Part shown: in pieces, positions 1-7,133 of the stretch
Position numbering within the stretch: position 1 is the first letter of the stretch
Layout: each line of letters begins with the position of its first letter
DNA from: CAZFUY01 sp964522445
GTDB taxonomy: Bacteria; Pseudomonadota; Gammaproteobacteria; SZUA-229
NCBI GenBank assembly: GCA_964522445.1
Contig: CAZFUY010000087.1
Location: 1 to 12,608 of the forward strand
Direction: 5' to 3'
Length of the DNA: 12,608 bases
The notes under the pieces: generated by a model
What the model saw: the letters and a program-made list of their open reading frames with translations, nothing else
Told to the model about the DNA's origin: nothing
Databases searched by the model: none
Translations under genes and position numbers: made by a program

Positions 1-72
1 TGATAGCTCAGTTGGTAGAGCAACGGACTGTTAATCCGTTTGTCCCTGGTTCGAGCCCAGGTCGGGGAGCCA
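1..72 (+). tRNA. tRNA-Asn (anticodon GTT), 5' end cut by window edge
   Basis: This is an asparagine tRNA gene. The D-arm (AGCTCAGTTGGTAGAGC), an anticodon arm with loop CTGTTAA (anticodon GTT), the T-arm containing GGTTCGAGCC, and the 3' acceptor strand TCGGGGA are all visible. They are followed by discriminator G and an encoded CCA at 70-72. The first bases of the 5' acceptor strand, about four, lie outside the window. The visible TGA pairs with the inner acceptor bases with one G-T wobble. The encoded CCA is normal for gammaproteobacteria. A terminator follows, so this is the last or only gene of its transcript. Confidence 0.97.
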
Positions 73-98
73 AATTATCTTATTAAACAATAAGTTAT

Positions 99-136
99 AA
101 AGCCGCTAGCATGTTGAATGTTTAGCGGCTTTTTTA
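99..136 (+). terminator. Rho-independent terminator after tRNA-Asn
   Basis: An 8-bp perfect stem, AGCCGCTA (101-108) with TAGCGGCT (123-130), encloses a 14-nt loop and runs directly into a T-tract at 130-135. The A-rich bases before the stem can pair with the T-tract. It lies 26 bp beyond the tRNA CCA end and should end the tRNA transcript. Confidence 0.9.
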
Positions 137-254
137 TTGCTACCTTAAAGCTTGTAATGACTGGTTTTAATAAACAACATATTCCACCTGTTTTAGAATA
201 TTGTAAGTCACTAACCCTCTCAGAATAAGAAAAATAACTAACCAAAAAAACTCT

Positions 255-282
255 TTGTCAGATCAATAATCAGCTCTATAAT
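255..282 (+). promoter_or_regulatory. Sigma70-type promoter of the universal stress protein gene
   Basis: TTGTCA at 255-260 (5 of 6 to the -35 consensus) and TATAAT at 277-282 (perfect -10) are separated by 16 bp. Transcription should start near 289-290, giving a leader of about 37 nt before the ATG at 327. This is the best promoter match in the window. No operator was recognised apart from the inverted repeat at the start of the transcript. Confidence 0.75.
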
Positions 283-285
283 TAA

Positions 286-315
286 ATAACGGAAACCTAA
301 ATTAACCACCGTTAT
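286..315 (+). promoter_or_regulatory. Inverted repeat / 5'-UTR hairpin before the usp gene
   Basis: ATAACGG (286-292) pairs perfectly with CCGTTAT (309-315) around a 16-nt loop. It lies at the predicted transcription start and ends immediately before AGG (316-318), the only plausible ribosome binding site of the usp gene. It could be a leader hairpin that modulates translation or mRNA stability, or a DNA operator half-site pair. The sequence does not decide which. Confidence 0.4.
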
Positions 316-326
316 AGGCTGAATAA

Positions 327-773
327 ATGTCTAATTATAAAAACATACTGGTTGCCATTGATTTTTCTGAAGCCTCCAGCAGCGTTATTAAGCGCGCAGT
401 TACTATAGCCCAACAAAACAATACAGAATTAACACTTATTCATAGCGTTGAGTATTTACCTCCCATTGATGTGGCTTATGAACCTGCTCTTTCTGCATCC
501 TGGATAATTGATGAAAAAGCCTTAATTGAACAGGCTAAAGAATCACTAAAATCTTTTTGTCATCAATATAATATTAACGACGCAAAACAAATTGTAGTAA
601 TTGGAACGCCTAAATATGAAATAACTCAATATGCAGGTGACAATAATATTGATTTGATCATTATGGGTTCACACGGCAGGCATGGCATTGAGTTATTACT
701 GGGTTCTACTGCTAACGGTGTGCTACATAGAATGAATTGCGATGTGCTTGCAGTAAAAATTAATGATGAGTAA
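327..773 (+). CDS. Universal stress protein, UspA family
   Basis: This is a single-domain cytoplasmic Usp protein of 148 aa, the usual length for the family. The N-terminal strand NILVAIDFSEAS (residues 6-17) carries the conserved Asp (D12) of nucleotide-binding Usps. The C-terminal glycine-rich segment at 114-127 has G114, G117, G126 and S127, with the typical ending GSTANGVLHRMNCDVLAVK. The G-x2-G-x8-G-S spacing is one residue shorter than the classical ATP-binding motif but is common in proteobacterial UspA-like proteins, so ATP binding is likely but not certain. Family members aid survival under starvation, oxidative or envelope stress. The ATG at 327 follows a weak AGG site and the gene has its own strong promoter. 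It converges on galU with a 28-bp gap. Confidence 0.93.
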   Translation: MSNYKNILVAIDFSEASSSVIKRAVTIAQQNNTELTLIHSVEYLPPIDVAYEPALSASWIIDEKALIEQAKESLKSFCHQYNINDAKQIVVIGTPKYEITQYAGDNNIDLIIMGSHGRHGIELLLGSTANGVLHRMNCDVLAVKINDE

Positions 774-774
774 A

Positions 775-790
775 TCATCATCCCTGATGA
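775..790. terminator. Weak hairpin between convergent usp and galU
   Basis: TCATCA (775-780) and TGATGA (785-790) form a 6-bp stem with loop TCCC in the 28-bp gap between the two stop codons. There is no clear T-tract on the plus side and only TTT on the minus side. It may act as a weak bidirectional terminator or a 3'-end stabilising hairpin. Confidence 0.3.
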
Positions 791-801
791 CTTCATTAAT
801 A

Positions 802-1683
802 TTACTTTGTAATACACTCCAGGCTTTTTAAGTAGTTACAGAATTCTTCTTTTAACTCATCATGGCATAAAGCATATTCTACATTTGCCTGCAGAAACCC
901 TATTTTACTGCCACAGTCGTAGCGGCGACCTTTAAAAGAATAAGAATAAACCTTTTCATCCTTACTTAATGCCGCTATCGCATCCGTTAACTGAATCTCA
1001 CCCCCTGCTCCACGACCTGTTGTGCGCAATTTATCAAATATTTTAGGTGTTAAAATATAGCGTCCGACAACAGCCTGATCAGATGGCGCATCTTCAGGTG
1101 CGGGCTTTTCAACTATCTCTTCAACCTCACAAATGCCATCAGCTACCTGGGGGCCAGCAACCATACCGTATTTAGAACTTTCTTCTCTGGCAACCGTTTG
1201 TGTACCCAGAATAGTTGCATGATATTCGTTATAGACATCAATCATTTGCTGCATGCAATTACGACCCTCACTCCTAATTAGATCATCGGCCAATATAACA
1301 GCAAAAGGCTCATCGCCTACAGCAGGTGCAGCACACAATACCGCATGCCCCAGACCCAGTGCTTCAGCCTGACGAATAAATATACAATTTATATGTGAAG
1401 GAACAACATCCTGAGCTATTTTAAGTAACTCAGTTTTATTATTAGCCTCCAGCTCAGCCTCCAGTTCATAGGCTTTATCATAATGGTCTGCTATGGCTCT
1501 TTTATTACGACCAATAATAAATATCAACGTATCTATACCTGCTTCTATAGCTTCATCTGCCGCATATTGTATTAATGGCTTATCAACAACAGATAACATT
1601 TCTTTAGGGTTTGCCTTGGTTGCAGGTAAAAAACGAGTCCCCAGACCTGCAGCGGGAAAAACAGCTTTACGAATTGCTTTCAT
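802..1683 (-). CDS. galU: UTP--glucose-1-phosphate uridylyltransferase
   Basis: GalU makes UDP-glucose and pyrophosphate from UTP and glucose-1-phosphate, supplying LPS core, exopolysaccharide, osmoprotectant glucan and trehalose synthesis in the cytoplasm. The nucleotide-binding signature is at the N terminus (AGLGTRFLPATKA, residues 12-24), followed by PKEML (26-30) and VDKPLIQYA (33-41). Downstream are ILADDLI (130-136, metal/sugar-binding Asp), VEKP (191-194), GGEIQLTDAI (227-236) and a C-terminal YDCGSK (255-260). The length of 293 aa compares with about 300 in E. coli. The ATG at 1683 starts directly at the conserved KAVFPAAGLGTR and has only a weak GGAT upstream. It is divergent from the AddB-like gene across a 101-bp AT-rich region, in which I saw no strong promoter for galU. 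Confidence 0.97.
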   Translation of the reverse strand: MKAIRKAVFPAAGLGTRFLPATKANPKEMLSVVDKPLIQYAADEAIEAGIDTLIFIIGRNKRAIADHYDKAYELEAELEANNKTELLKIAQDVVPSHINCIFIRQAEALGLGHAVLCAAPAVGDEPFAVILADDLIRSEGRNCMQQMIDVYNEYHATILGTQTVAREESSKYGMVAGPQVADGICEVEEIVEKPAPEDAPSDQAVVGRYILTPKIFDKLRTTGRGAGGEIQLTDAIAALSKDEKVYSYSFKGRRYDCGSKIGFLQANVEYALCHDELKEEFCNYLKSLECITK

Positions 1684-1784
1684 ACTAATTTATCCATATA
1701 AAATTTTCTTTATTATCATGTGAAAAAACATGGAAGTACAGTGTTATGCTATGCAATTAATTTTCTAAAAAATCATAAATTACT

Positions 1785-2500
1785 GTGTCTGACTCAACAG
1801 CTATACCCGCAAATAAAATTTTTCTGCAATCACTTGCAGATAGAGTATTACTGGATTCAGAGACCACTCTTCCTGACCTAAGCCATATCCATATTTTTAT
1901 TCCTAATGCACTGGCTGTCAGCCAGCTCAAACAGCAGTTTGCTGATCAATCCACTTCAGCATTGTTGGGCCCTTACATTGGAGGCATGTCATTATGGATT
2001 AATGAAAATATTCCATTAGAAAATAAAAAAATAAAACAGATAAACCAGCAGGCAAGAATACTATTATTACTAGATGCGCTAAAACAACACCCAAATCTAT
2101 TCAAAGAAGAAAATACCTGGCAAATATGTGATAGCTTATTAACTCTTTTTGATGAACTCACTGAAAACAACTATGACTTTCTTAATGATTCTGAAGAAAG
2201 CTGGTTAGAACATCTAAAGCAGGCTTATGGCAGTACAGATAATAATATTAAATACCTTAATCATGAAGCAAAAATAGTTTATCAGTTATGGCAGGCATGG
2301 CTACAACAAACTCTGGCTTTAGATATTTGTGACTCTGCCACTGCTTATAATCTACGATTAAACAATCAACATTATGCAATACCAGAAAAATCCTGCTTTT
2401 ATATTATTGGCTATGAACAATTCACGGCTACAGAACAGGCGTGGTGTAACAAACTTAAAAACACCAACTTCGTTTGCTTTATAAACCAACAAAGTAACGT
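1785..2500 (+). CDS. AddB-like DNA repair protein, N-terminal part (runs into assembly gap)
   Basis: This is the first 238 residues of a long protein related to the AddB subunit of AddAB-type double-strand-break repair enzymes. It resembles the ~900-aa family I know as 'probable DNA repair protein' (TIGR03623-like). The segment matches the inactivated superfamily I helicase-like start of that family: HIFIPNALAVSQLKQQF near residues 34-50, then a helical region, then SCFYIIGYEQFTATEQAW. No Walker A is seen, as expected for an inactivated helicase. The start is GTG at 1785, with an in-frame stop at 1776 just upstream and no later ATG before the conserved region. There is no good Shine-Dalgarno, so the start is uncertain. 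A possible extended -10 (TGTTATGCT) lies at 1742-1750. The frame is open to the gap and continues logically at 2602. The last codons (AGT AAC GTN) read the same way as those right of the gap. Confidence 0.8.
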
Positions 2501-2600
2501 NNNNNNNNNNNNNNNNNNNNNNNNNNNNNNNNNNNNNNNNNNNNNNNNNNNNNNNNNNNNNNNNNNNNNNNNNNNNNNNNNNNNNNNNNNNNNNNNNNNN
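2501..2600. other. Assembly gap of 100 N
   Basis: Exactly 100 consecutive N lie here, the usual placeholder for a gap of unknown size. Both flanks carry the same six bases TAACGT (2495-2500 and 2601-2606). A tandem repeat begins immediately to the right, so a collapsed or unassembled repeat is the likely cause. The apparent frame change across the N run (the left frame and the right frame differ by the arbitrary length 100) is not evidence of a frameshift. Confidence 0.95.
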
Positions 2601-2601
2601 T

Positions 2602-4809
2602 AACGTGCATGGACGCACTAATTTCGCGAGCGCATGGACGCACAGGAGCGATGACGTACATGGACATACTAATTCCACAAGCACATGGATACACGAAAAC
2701 AACTCTACGATTAAAAACAAAACCAGTAATAAATTTAGTGCGTTTTTATTTAACAGTTACAACCATGAACTTTCTTTATTTAATCGTTCAGAAAATCTAT
2801 CTACAATCACAGAAAATAATATAACCAGCAGACTTTCTATATTTGATGCTCAGAGTTTCGAGCAGGAAGCTCAGGCCGTTGATCTTAAAATAAGAACCTG
2901 GCTAATCAAAAACAAACAAAATATTGGCATTGTAACCGAGGATAGAAAACTTGCTCGTCGCATTCGTGCACTGCTTGAACGCGCCAACATTACAATTCAG
3001 GATACTGCTGGCTGGTCTTTATCAACAACCAGTGCTGCAACAGTTATCGAACGTTTATTTGAATGCATAGAAGAAGACTTTGATCATAAACCTTTTCTGG
3101 ACTTACTTAAGTCACCTTTTTTCTATGATCAGAATAACTCTAAAGAACATTTAATACAGGTCGCTCGCCTTGAAAAAGACATTATTATTAATGAAAATAT
3201 TCCACGAGATATTAATCGATATCTCTCCGCCCTGTCGAACAGACAAAAACGCATACATCACTGGCCTGAAGAAAGCTACGAAGAAATAAAAACATTGCTA
3301 ACCTTTATAGCTAATTCATGTATTAACCTTAAAAAACTCTATGAAGATAATTCATTAATACATCCAGAAGATTATTTAAACTCCCTGATAAAAACATTGA
3401 TAGATTTAGGCATTTATAATCGACTGGAAAATGATAGCGCAGGCATAAAGATTATTACCACTTTAAAAAACATGCTCAGCGGCCTTGAACAGGCTGCACC
3501 CATCATGAGCTGGAATGATTTTAGAACATGGACAGGTTACAACCTGGAAAAAGAAGAGTTCACTCCTTTTAATACACCCTCTATTGTTCAACTTATGAAT
3601 ATAAAGCAGGCGCAATATTGTAATTTTGATGCACTTATTATTGCAGGAGCAACTAAGGATAGCCTGCCAGGAAACATAAACCAGACTCCTTTTTTTAATC
3701 AGTCCGTAAAAGCCTCACTAAAACTTCCTAACTGGTTTAATGAGAAGCAGAATACTTTTAATCGCTTCTGTTGTTTGCTTGAATCAGCCAGCTCCGTATT
3801 AATTACATATTGCAGTGAAATAAAAGGCGAATGGCAACAACCATCGCCATGGGTAACATCTCTTCTCGATTTTTCAAAAATCGCTCTTAATACAAGCCTG
3901 CTGGACACCACTCTTAAAGATATGCTATTCAACAGAAACACGCTGATAAATGAATGCAACACAAAGACATTGCCTGAAACAAATCAGCAACCCATGCCTG
4001 TATTAGAAAGCAAACTTACCGACTCCTCCTTTTCAGCCAGCAAATATCAACGACTAATCAATTGCCCTTATCAGTTTTTCTCAGCCGATGCATTATCATT
4101 AAAGCCTGCTGAGCAAGTTACCGAGGAATTATTAAAATCAGAATACGGTGAGAAAGTACATTTAATTCTGCATGCTTTTCACACAAAAGTTAAAGGCCTC
4201 CCTCCACCCTTTATAGAGTCTCTAAGTGAAAAAAATAAAGCTCAGGCATTAAAACATTTAGAAAAGTTATCCATACAGATTTTTGAATATGATCTTGAAG
4301 ACAATATTTTACACAGAGGCTGGTTACAACGCTGGCTTAAAACAGCACCTTATTATATTGACTGGCAAATACAGCGCCAACAGCAATGGCATATTTATCA
4401 ATTAGAGAAAAAAGAATCCATAAAATTAACCAACAATATCAGCTTAAAAGGACGATTAGATAGAATAGATATGCAAGATAACAGGCTTTCAATTATTGAC
4501 TATAAAACAGGCACATCACCAAAACAGAAAAATATAAATAATGGTGAAGATGTACAACTGGTCACTTATGCCAATATGATGAACGAAGCAAGTGAAGTTG
4601 CTTATATGGAATTAAACAAGGAAAAAACAAAAATCACTTCTCATCTCAATGATGACAGCTTACATGAGCTTAAAGAACTTTCTAAACAACGTTTAATTGA
4701 AATATCAGATGAAATCAATAACGGAAAAAACTTGCCCGCCTGGGGCGATAAAAAAACCTGCGAATATTGTGATATGGATATTTTATGTAGAAAACAGACT
4801 TGGGAATAA
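2602..4809 (+). CDS. AddB-like DNA repair protein, C-terminal part with PD-(D/E)XK nuclease domain
   Basis: This is the remaining ~735 residues of the gene starting at 1785, numbered here from the GTG codon at 2605. Residues 1-34 are the 17-residue repeat insertion. Residues 79-150 hold a helicase-like motif region (FEQEAQAVD, IGIVTEDRKLARRIRALLER, GWSLSTT). The C-terminal nuclease domain has GRLDRID (616-622), IIDYKTG (630-636; D632 and K634 in the catalytic DYK) and QLVTYA (651-656). C487 (INCPYQFF) together with C719-x2-C722-x5-C728 matches the four-cysteine iron-sulfur 'staple' of AddB/RecB-type nucleases. The role is therefore probably nuclease processing of DNA ends in recombinational repair. 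No AddA partner is present. Joined at the shared TAACGT the protein would be about 972 aa, roughly 940 without the repeat, which fits the family. A hairpin follows the stop. Confidence 0.85.
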   Translation, partial: NVHGRTNFASAWTHRSDDVHGHTNSTSTWIHENNSTIKNKTSNKFSAFLFNSYNHELSLFNRSENLSTITENNITSRLSIFDAQSFEQEAQAVDLKIRTWLIKNKQNIGIVTEDRKLARRIRALLERANITIQDTAGWSLSTTSAATVIERLFECIEEDFDHKPFLDLLKSPFFYDQNNSKEHLIQVARLEKDIIINENIPRDINRYLSALSNRQKRIHHWPEESYEEIKTLLTFIANSCINLKKLYEDNSLIHPEDYLNSLIKTLIDLGIYNRLENDSAGIKIITTLKNMLSGLEQAAPIMSWNDFRTWTGYNLEKEEFTPFNTPSIVQLMNIKQAQYCNFDALIIAGATKDSLPGNINQTPFFNQSVKASLKLPNWFNEKQNTFNRFCCLLESASSVLITYCSEIKGEWQQPSPWVTSLLDFSKIALNTSLLDTTLKDMLFNRNTLINECNTKTLPETNQQPMPVLESKLTDSSFSASKYQRLINCPYQFFSADALSLKPAEQVTEELLKSEYGEKVHLILHAFHTKVKGLPPPFIESLSEKNKAQALKHLEKLSIQIFEYDLEDNILHRGWLQRWLKTAPYYIDWQIQRQQQWHIYQLEKKESIKLTNNISLKGRLDRIDMQDNRLSIIDYKTGTSPKQKNINNGEDVQLVTYANMMNEASEVAYMELNKEKTKITSHLNDDSLHELKELSKQRLIEISDEINNGKNLPAWGDKKTCEYCDMDILCRKQTWE
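2605..2706 (+). repeat. Degenerate 51-bp tandem repeat, in frame in the AddB-like gene
   Basis: There are two 51-bp units, 2605-2655 and 2656-2706. Each unit holds two copies of a core: GCATGGACGCAC at 2607 and 2632, and the decayed ACATGGACATAC at 2658 and ACATGGATACAC at 2683. The core spacing alternates 25, 26, 25 bp. At protein level the units are VHGRTNFASAWTHRSDD and VHGHTNSTSTWIHENNS. Since 51 is a multiple of three, added copies keep the frame. Unit 1 is CG-rich and unlike its AT-rich host gene. Unit 2 differs mostly by G-to-A and C-to-T changes. More copies may lie inside the adjacent gap. Confidence 0.85.
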
Positions 4810-4840
4810 AGTCGTAAGCCCTGACTCTGGACTTACGACT
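4810..4840. terminator. Bidirectional hairpin between convergent AddB-like gene and lipoprotein gene
   Basis: A perfect 9-bp stem, AGTCGTAAG (4810-4818) with CTTACGACT (4832-4840), has a 13-nt loop and starts directly after the TAA at 4807-4809. The following bases are not T-rich in either direction. It is a likely 3'-end hairpin shared by the two converging genes, but not a textbook intrinsic terminator. Confidence 0.55.
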
Positions 4841-4846
4841 CATGAA

Positions 4847-5938
4847 TTATTCTACAGCAAACACCTCTCCACCCACTGCACTAAAAATAACTTTTCCATC
4901 TGCAATCGTAGGTGACGAATAAATTTTATCATCCACACCATACTTCCAGCGCAAAGAACCATTATTTATATTTATGGCATATAAATTACCATCTGTACTG
5001 CCAATAAATACGGTGCTCGAATCTACAACAGGTGAAGAAAATATAGCGCCATTGGTTTTATATTCCCAATGACGACGACCTGTTTTTCGATCATAGGCAT
5101 AAATATAACTATCCGCGCTACCTAGAAATACAGAACCACCTGATACTGCCAGTGACGAGAAAATTTTACCTGCTGTTTTTTTCTTCCATACTTCCTGACC
5201 AGTTTTAAGATTTATAGCTCTGGCATATTTATCATAGCTACCAAAATAAACATGCTTAGTATCAACACTGGGCGATGAGAAAATGCGCTGCCGTGTTGCA
5301 AATTTCCATTGCTCCTGCCCTGACTTTTTATTAATGGATCGTAGATAACCATCAAGTGTTCCTATGTAAACACTATCCCCTGAAACAGCAGGTGATGTAT
5401 AAACTCCACTTTTTGCATTAAAGCTCCATTTTTCAGCGCCCGTTTCTGCATCAACCGCATAAAGATTATTGTCTTTGCTTCCAAAATAAACAACACCATT
5501 TTTAATACTGGGCGATGAATAAACCTGACCACTGGTTCTGTATTTCCATTTTAAATTATGTGTATTGACATCCACAGCATATAAATAATTATCCCAACTT
5601 CCCACATAAACTGTATTGCCTTTTACAGCAACAGATGCCTCAATATTACCTGCCGTTTTAAACTTCCATTTAACATGACCATCTTCTAAATCAAGCGCAT
5701 ATAAATAACCATCTTTACATCCAATATAAACAGTATCGTCAGCAACAACAGGTGATGAATATACTTTATCTGGCGCTGAAAATTTCCACACCAGTCTGTT
5801 TAATTTTTCTGGACCGGAATCATTTGCTCTTCCGTTGTGCGCTGCATTTTCGCGATACATGGCCGTACCACCACCGCATGCAGATAATAAAAAGCTTGCC
5901 ATCAATATGAAAGGAAGCACTAAACCCCTAATCATCAT
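4847..5938 (-). CDS. Lipoprotein with eight PQQ-type beta-propeller repeats (BamB-like fold)
   Basis: The predicted product is a 363-aa lipoprotein. Residues 1-20 are a hydrophobic signal peptide ending in the lipobox LLSAC, with C21 as the lipidated cysteine. A short linker contains MYRENAAHNG (27-36), a common lead-in of PQQ-repeat proteins. From about residue 48 to the end there are eight consecutive repeats of 40 residues (the last is 36). Each follows W-[KE]-[YF]...[IV]-[YF]-S-S-P...V-Y-x-G-S-x-D-x-x-L-Y-A-[VI]-[DN]...G, the hallmark of an eight-bladed propeller. BamB, the outer-membrane assembly lipoprotein, has this fold, but BamB repeats are less regular and bamB normally lies next to der/hisS, so I do not assign that symbol. 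An extracytoplasmic scaffold role is likely. The ATG at 5938 is preceded by GGAG at 8-nt spacing. A second ATG follows directly at 5935. Confidence 0.88.
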   Translation of the reverse strand: MMIRGLVLPFILMASFLLSACGGGTAMYRENAAHNGRANDSGPEKLNRLVWKFSAPDKVYSSPVVADDTVYIGCKDGYLYALDLEDGHVKWKFKTAGNIEASVAVKGNTVYVGSWDNYLYAVDVNTHNLKWKYRTSGQVYSSPSIKNGVVYFGSKDNNLYAVDAETGAEKWSFNAKSGVYTSPAVSGDSVYIGTLDGYLRSINKKSGQEQWKFATRQRIFSSPSVDTKHVYFGSYDKYARAINLKTGQEVWKKKTAGKIFSSLAVSGGSVFLGSADSYIYAYDRKTGRRHWEYKTNGAIFSSPVVDSSTVFIGSTDGNLYAININNGSLRWKYGVDDKIYSSPTIADGKVIFSAVGGEVFAVE

Positions 5939-6055
5939 TATTTCTTCTCCAAAACTTTATCTATTATTTTTAAGATTGCTGAACACTAACGAAAACATAT
6001 TCAGTTATCAATGGATTATCCCCGAGAGCCACTGATTAGTTTAAGATTATAGAAC

Positions 6056-6075
6056 AAATTAAATGTATTTAATTT
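6056..6075. terminator. AT-only palindrome overlapping the alr stop codon
   Basis: AAATTAAAT (6056-6064) and ATTTAATTT (6067-6075) form a perfect inverted repeat with a 2-nt centre (8-bp stem, loop TGTA). The alr stop codon (6069-6071) lies inside it. On the minus strand it is followed by GTTCTATAATC, so it could weakly terminate alr transcription or mark the start region of the lipoprotein gene. The TATAAT at 6051-6046 is a possible -10 for that gene, without a good -35. In AT-rich DNA such a palindrome can also occur by chance. Confidence 0.3.
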
Positions 6076-7133
6076 ATTCTGCATCCCGCTGTATTGCACA
6101 GTAGTTCATAAGCAATTGTCTCAGCAGATTTCGCCACATCATCCACGCCCACTTCCTGACCCCACAACACAACCTCATCACCCGCCTGTGCATTTTTAAT
6201 ATTTCGCAAATCAATGCTAATCATATCCATAGATACTCTACCAATAAGCTGGCTTGTTTTTCCATTTAACCAGACAGGCGTGCCTGATGAAGCATGCCTT
6301 GGATAGCCATCGCCATAACCAATAGCAGCAATACCAACAGGCATATCTTCCGGGCACTGCCATAAGCTACCGTAACCTACGCTATCGCCTTTTTTTAAGT
6401 AATTAATAGCGATTAACTGTGTTTTTAATTGCATGACAGGTTTTAAATCGAGAGCCTGTGCCGAACGATCTGAAACAGGCGATGAACCATAAAGCATAAT
6501 GCCGGGTCTTACCCAGTCACCATGCGCCTGTGGAAATGAAATCAGCCCCGCTGAATTTGCCAGACTGGTTTGCGCCTGAAACTGACTGGCCAAGTTTTGA
6601 AAACAATTTATCTGTTGCTGATTCGATAAATGTTCAGGGCAGTCTGCATTAGCAAAATGGCTGCTTAAACCCAATTCTTTAATACAGGAATTTTGTTTTA
6701 GTCGCGTCCATAATTCAGCCGCTTCATCTGGCTGAATACCCAGACGACCCATGCCCGTATTCACTTTTAACCATACCGACAAATCACCTGGCCGCTGTTG
6801 CTCCAACAGTTCAACCTGCCGGGGCTGGTAAATAGTAGGGCGCAGATTCATTGCTACCATCTGCGCAAGTTGATCAGCATTCTGAAATCCCTGAAAGACT
6901 GTAATGGGCTTATCAATTCCCGCTTCACGTAAAGTAATCGCCTCTGAAATATGCGCAACAGCAAAACCATCGGCCTGATCCAGCGTTTTTGCAACTTTAA
7001 CCATGCCATGACCATAAGCATCGGCTTTAATCACCGCCATAACCCGACTGTTGGGAGCATAGTGTTTGACGCGCTGAAAATTGTGTTGCAGAGCCTGAAA
7101 GTCAATCGATGCTTCAGCACAGCGTCGGCTCAT
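6069..7133 (-). CDS. alr: Alanine racemase, PLP-dependent
   Basis: Alr interconverts L- and D-alanine in the cytoplasm and supplies D-Ala for peptidoglycan. The PLP-binding lysine is K36 in AVIKADAYGHG (33-43). The second catalytic base is Y254 in DSVGYGSLW. KVNTGMGRLG (123-132), WVRPGIMLYG (207-216), IGYGDGYPR (271-279) and GRVSMDM (298-304) are all present, so the TIM-barrel and C-terminal domains are complete. The length of 354 aa is close to the usual ~360. The C terminus (ELLCNTAGCRIN) is slightly shorter and less typical than the common RVPR-type ending. The ATG start at 7133 overlaps the dnaB TGA stop as ATGA, which implies translational coupling to dnaB. The dnaB-alr order is common in gammaproteobacteria. 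Confidence 0.97.
   Translation of the reverse strand: MSRRCAEASIDFQALQHNFQRVKHYAPNSRVMAVIKADAYGHGMVKVAKTLDQADGFAVAHISEAITLREAGIDKPITVFQGFQNADQLAQMVAMNLRPTIYQPRQVELLEQQRPGDLSVWLKVNTGMGRLGIQPDEAAELWTRLKQNSCIKELGLSSHFANADCPEHLSNQQQINCFQNLASQFQAQTSLANSAGLISFPQAHGDWVRPGIMLYGSSPVSDRSAQALDLKPVMQLKTQLIAINYLKKGDSVGYGSLWQCPEDMPVGIAAIGYGDGYPRHASSGTPVWLNGKTSQLIGRVSMDMISIDLRNIKNAQAGDEVVLWGQEVGVDDVAKSAETIAYELLCNTAGCRIN

Noticed and set aside
2501..2605. Frameshift or pseudogene in the AddB-like gene.
   Set aside because: The frame difference arises only from the arbitrary 100-N gap. Both flanks read AAC-GTN in the same phase and all later motifs are intact.
2605..2706. CRISPR array.
   Set aside because: The units are directly adjacent, diverged, and have no unique spacers. 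No cas genes are nearby.
2609..2824. A second plus-strand frame through the repeat (MDALISRAHGRT...) and two minus-strand frames as separate genes.
   Set aside because: The repeat is open in several frames because of its composition, and these ORFs are carried by the repeat and the N run. Only the AddB frame continues into conserved sequence.
4847..5938. Direct assignment as bamB, or as a quinoprotein dehydrogenase.
   Set aside because: The fold fits BamB but the neighbourhood and repeat regularity do not allow a firm symbol. No catalytic or PQQ-ligand region of a dehydrogenase is present, and the protein is only 363 aa.
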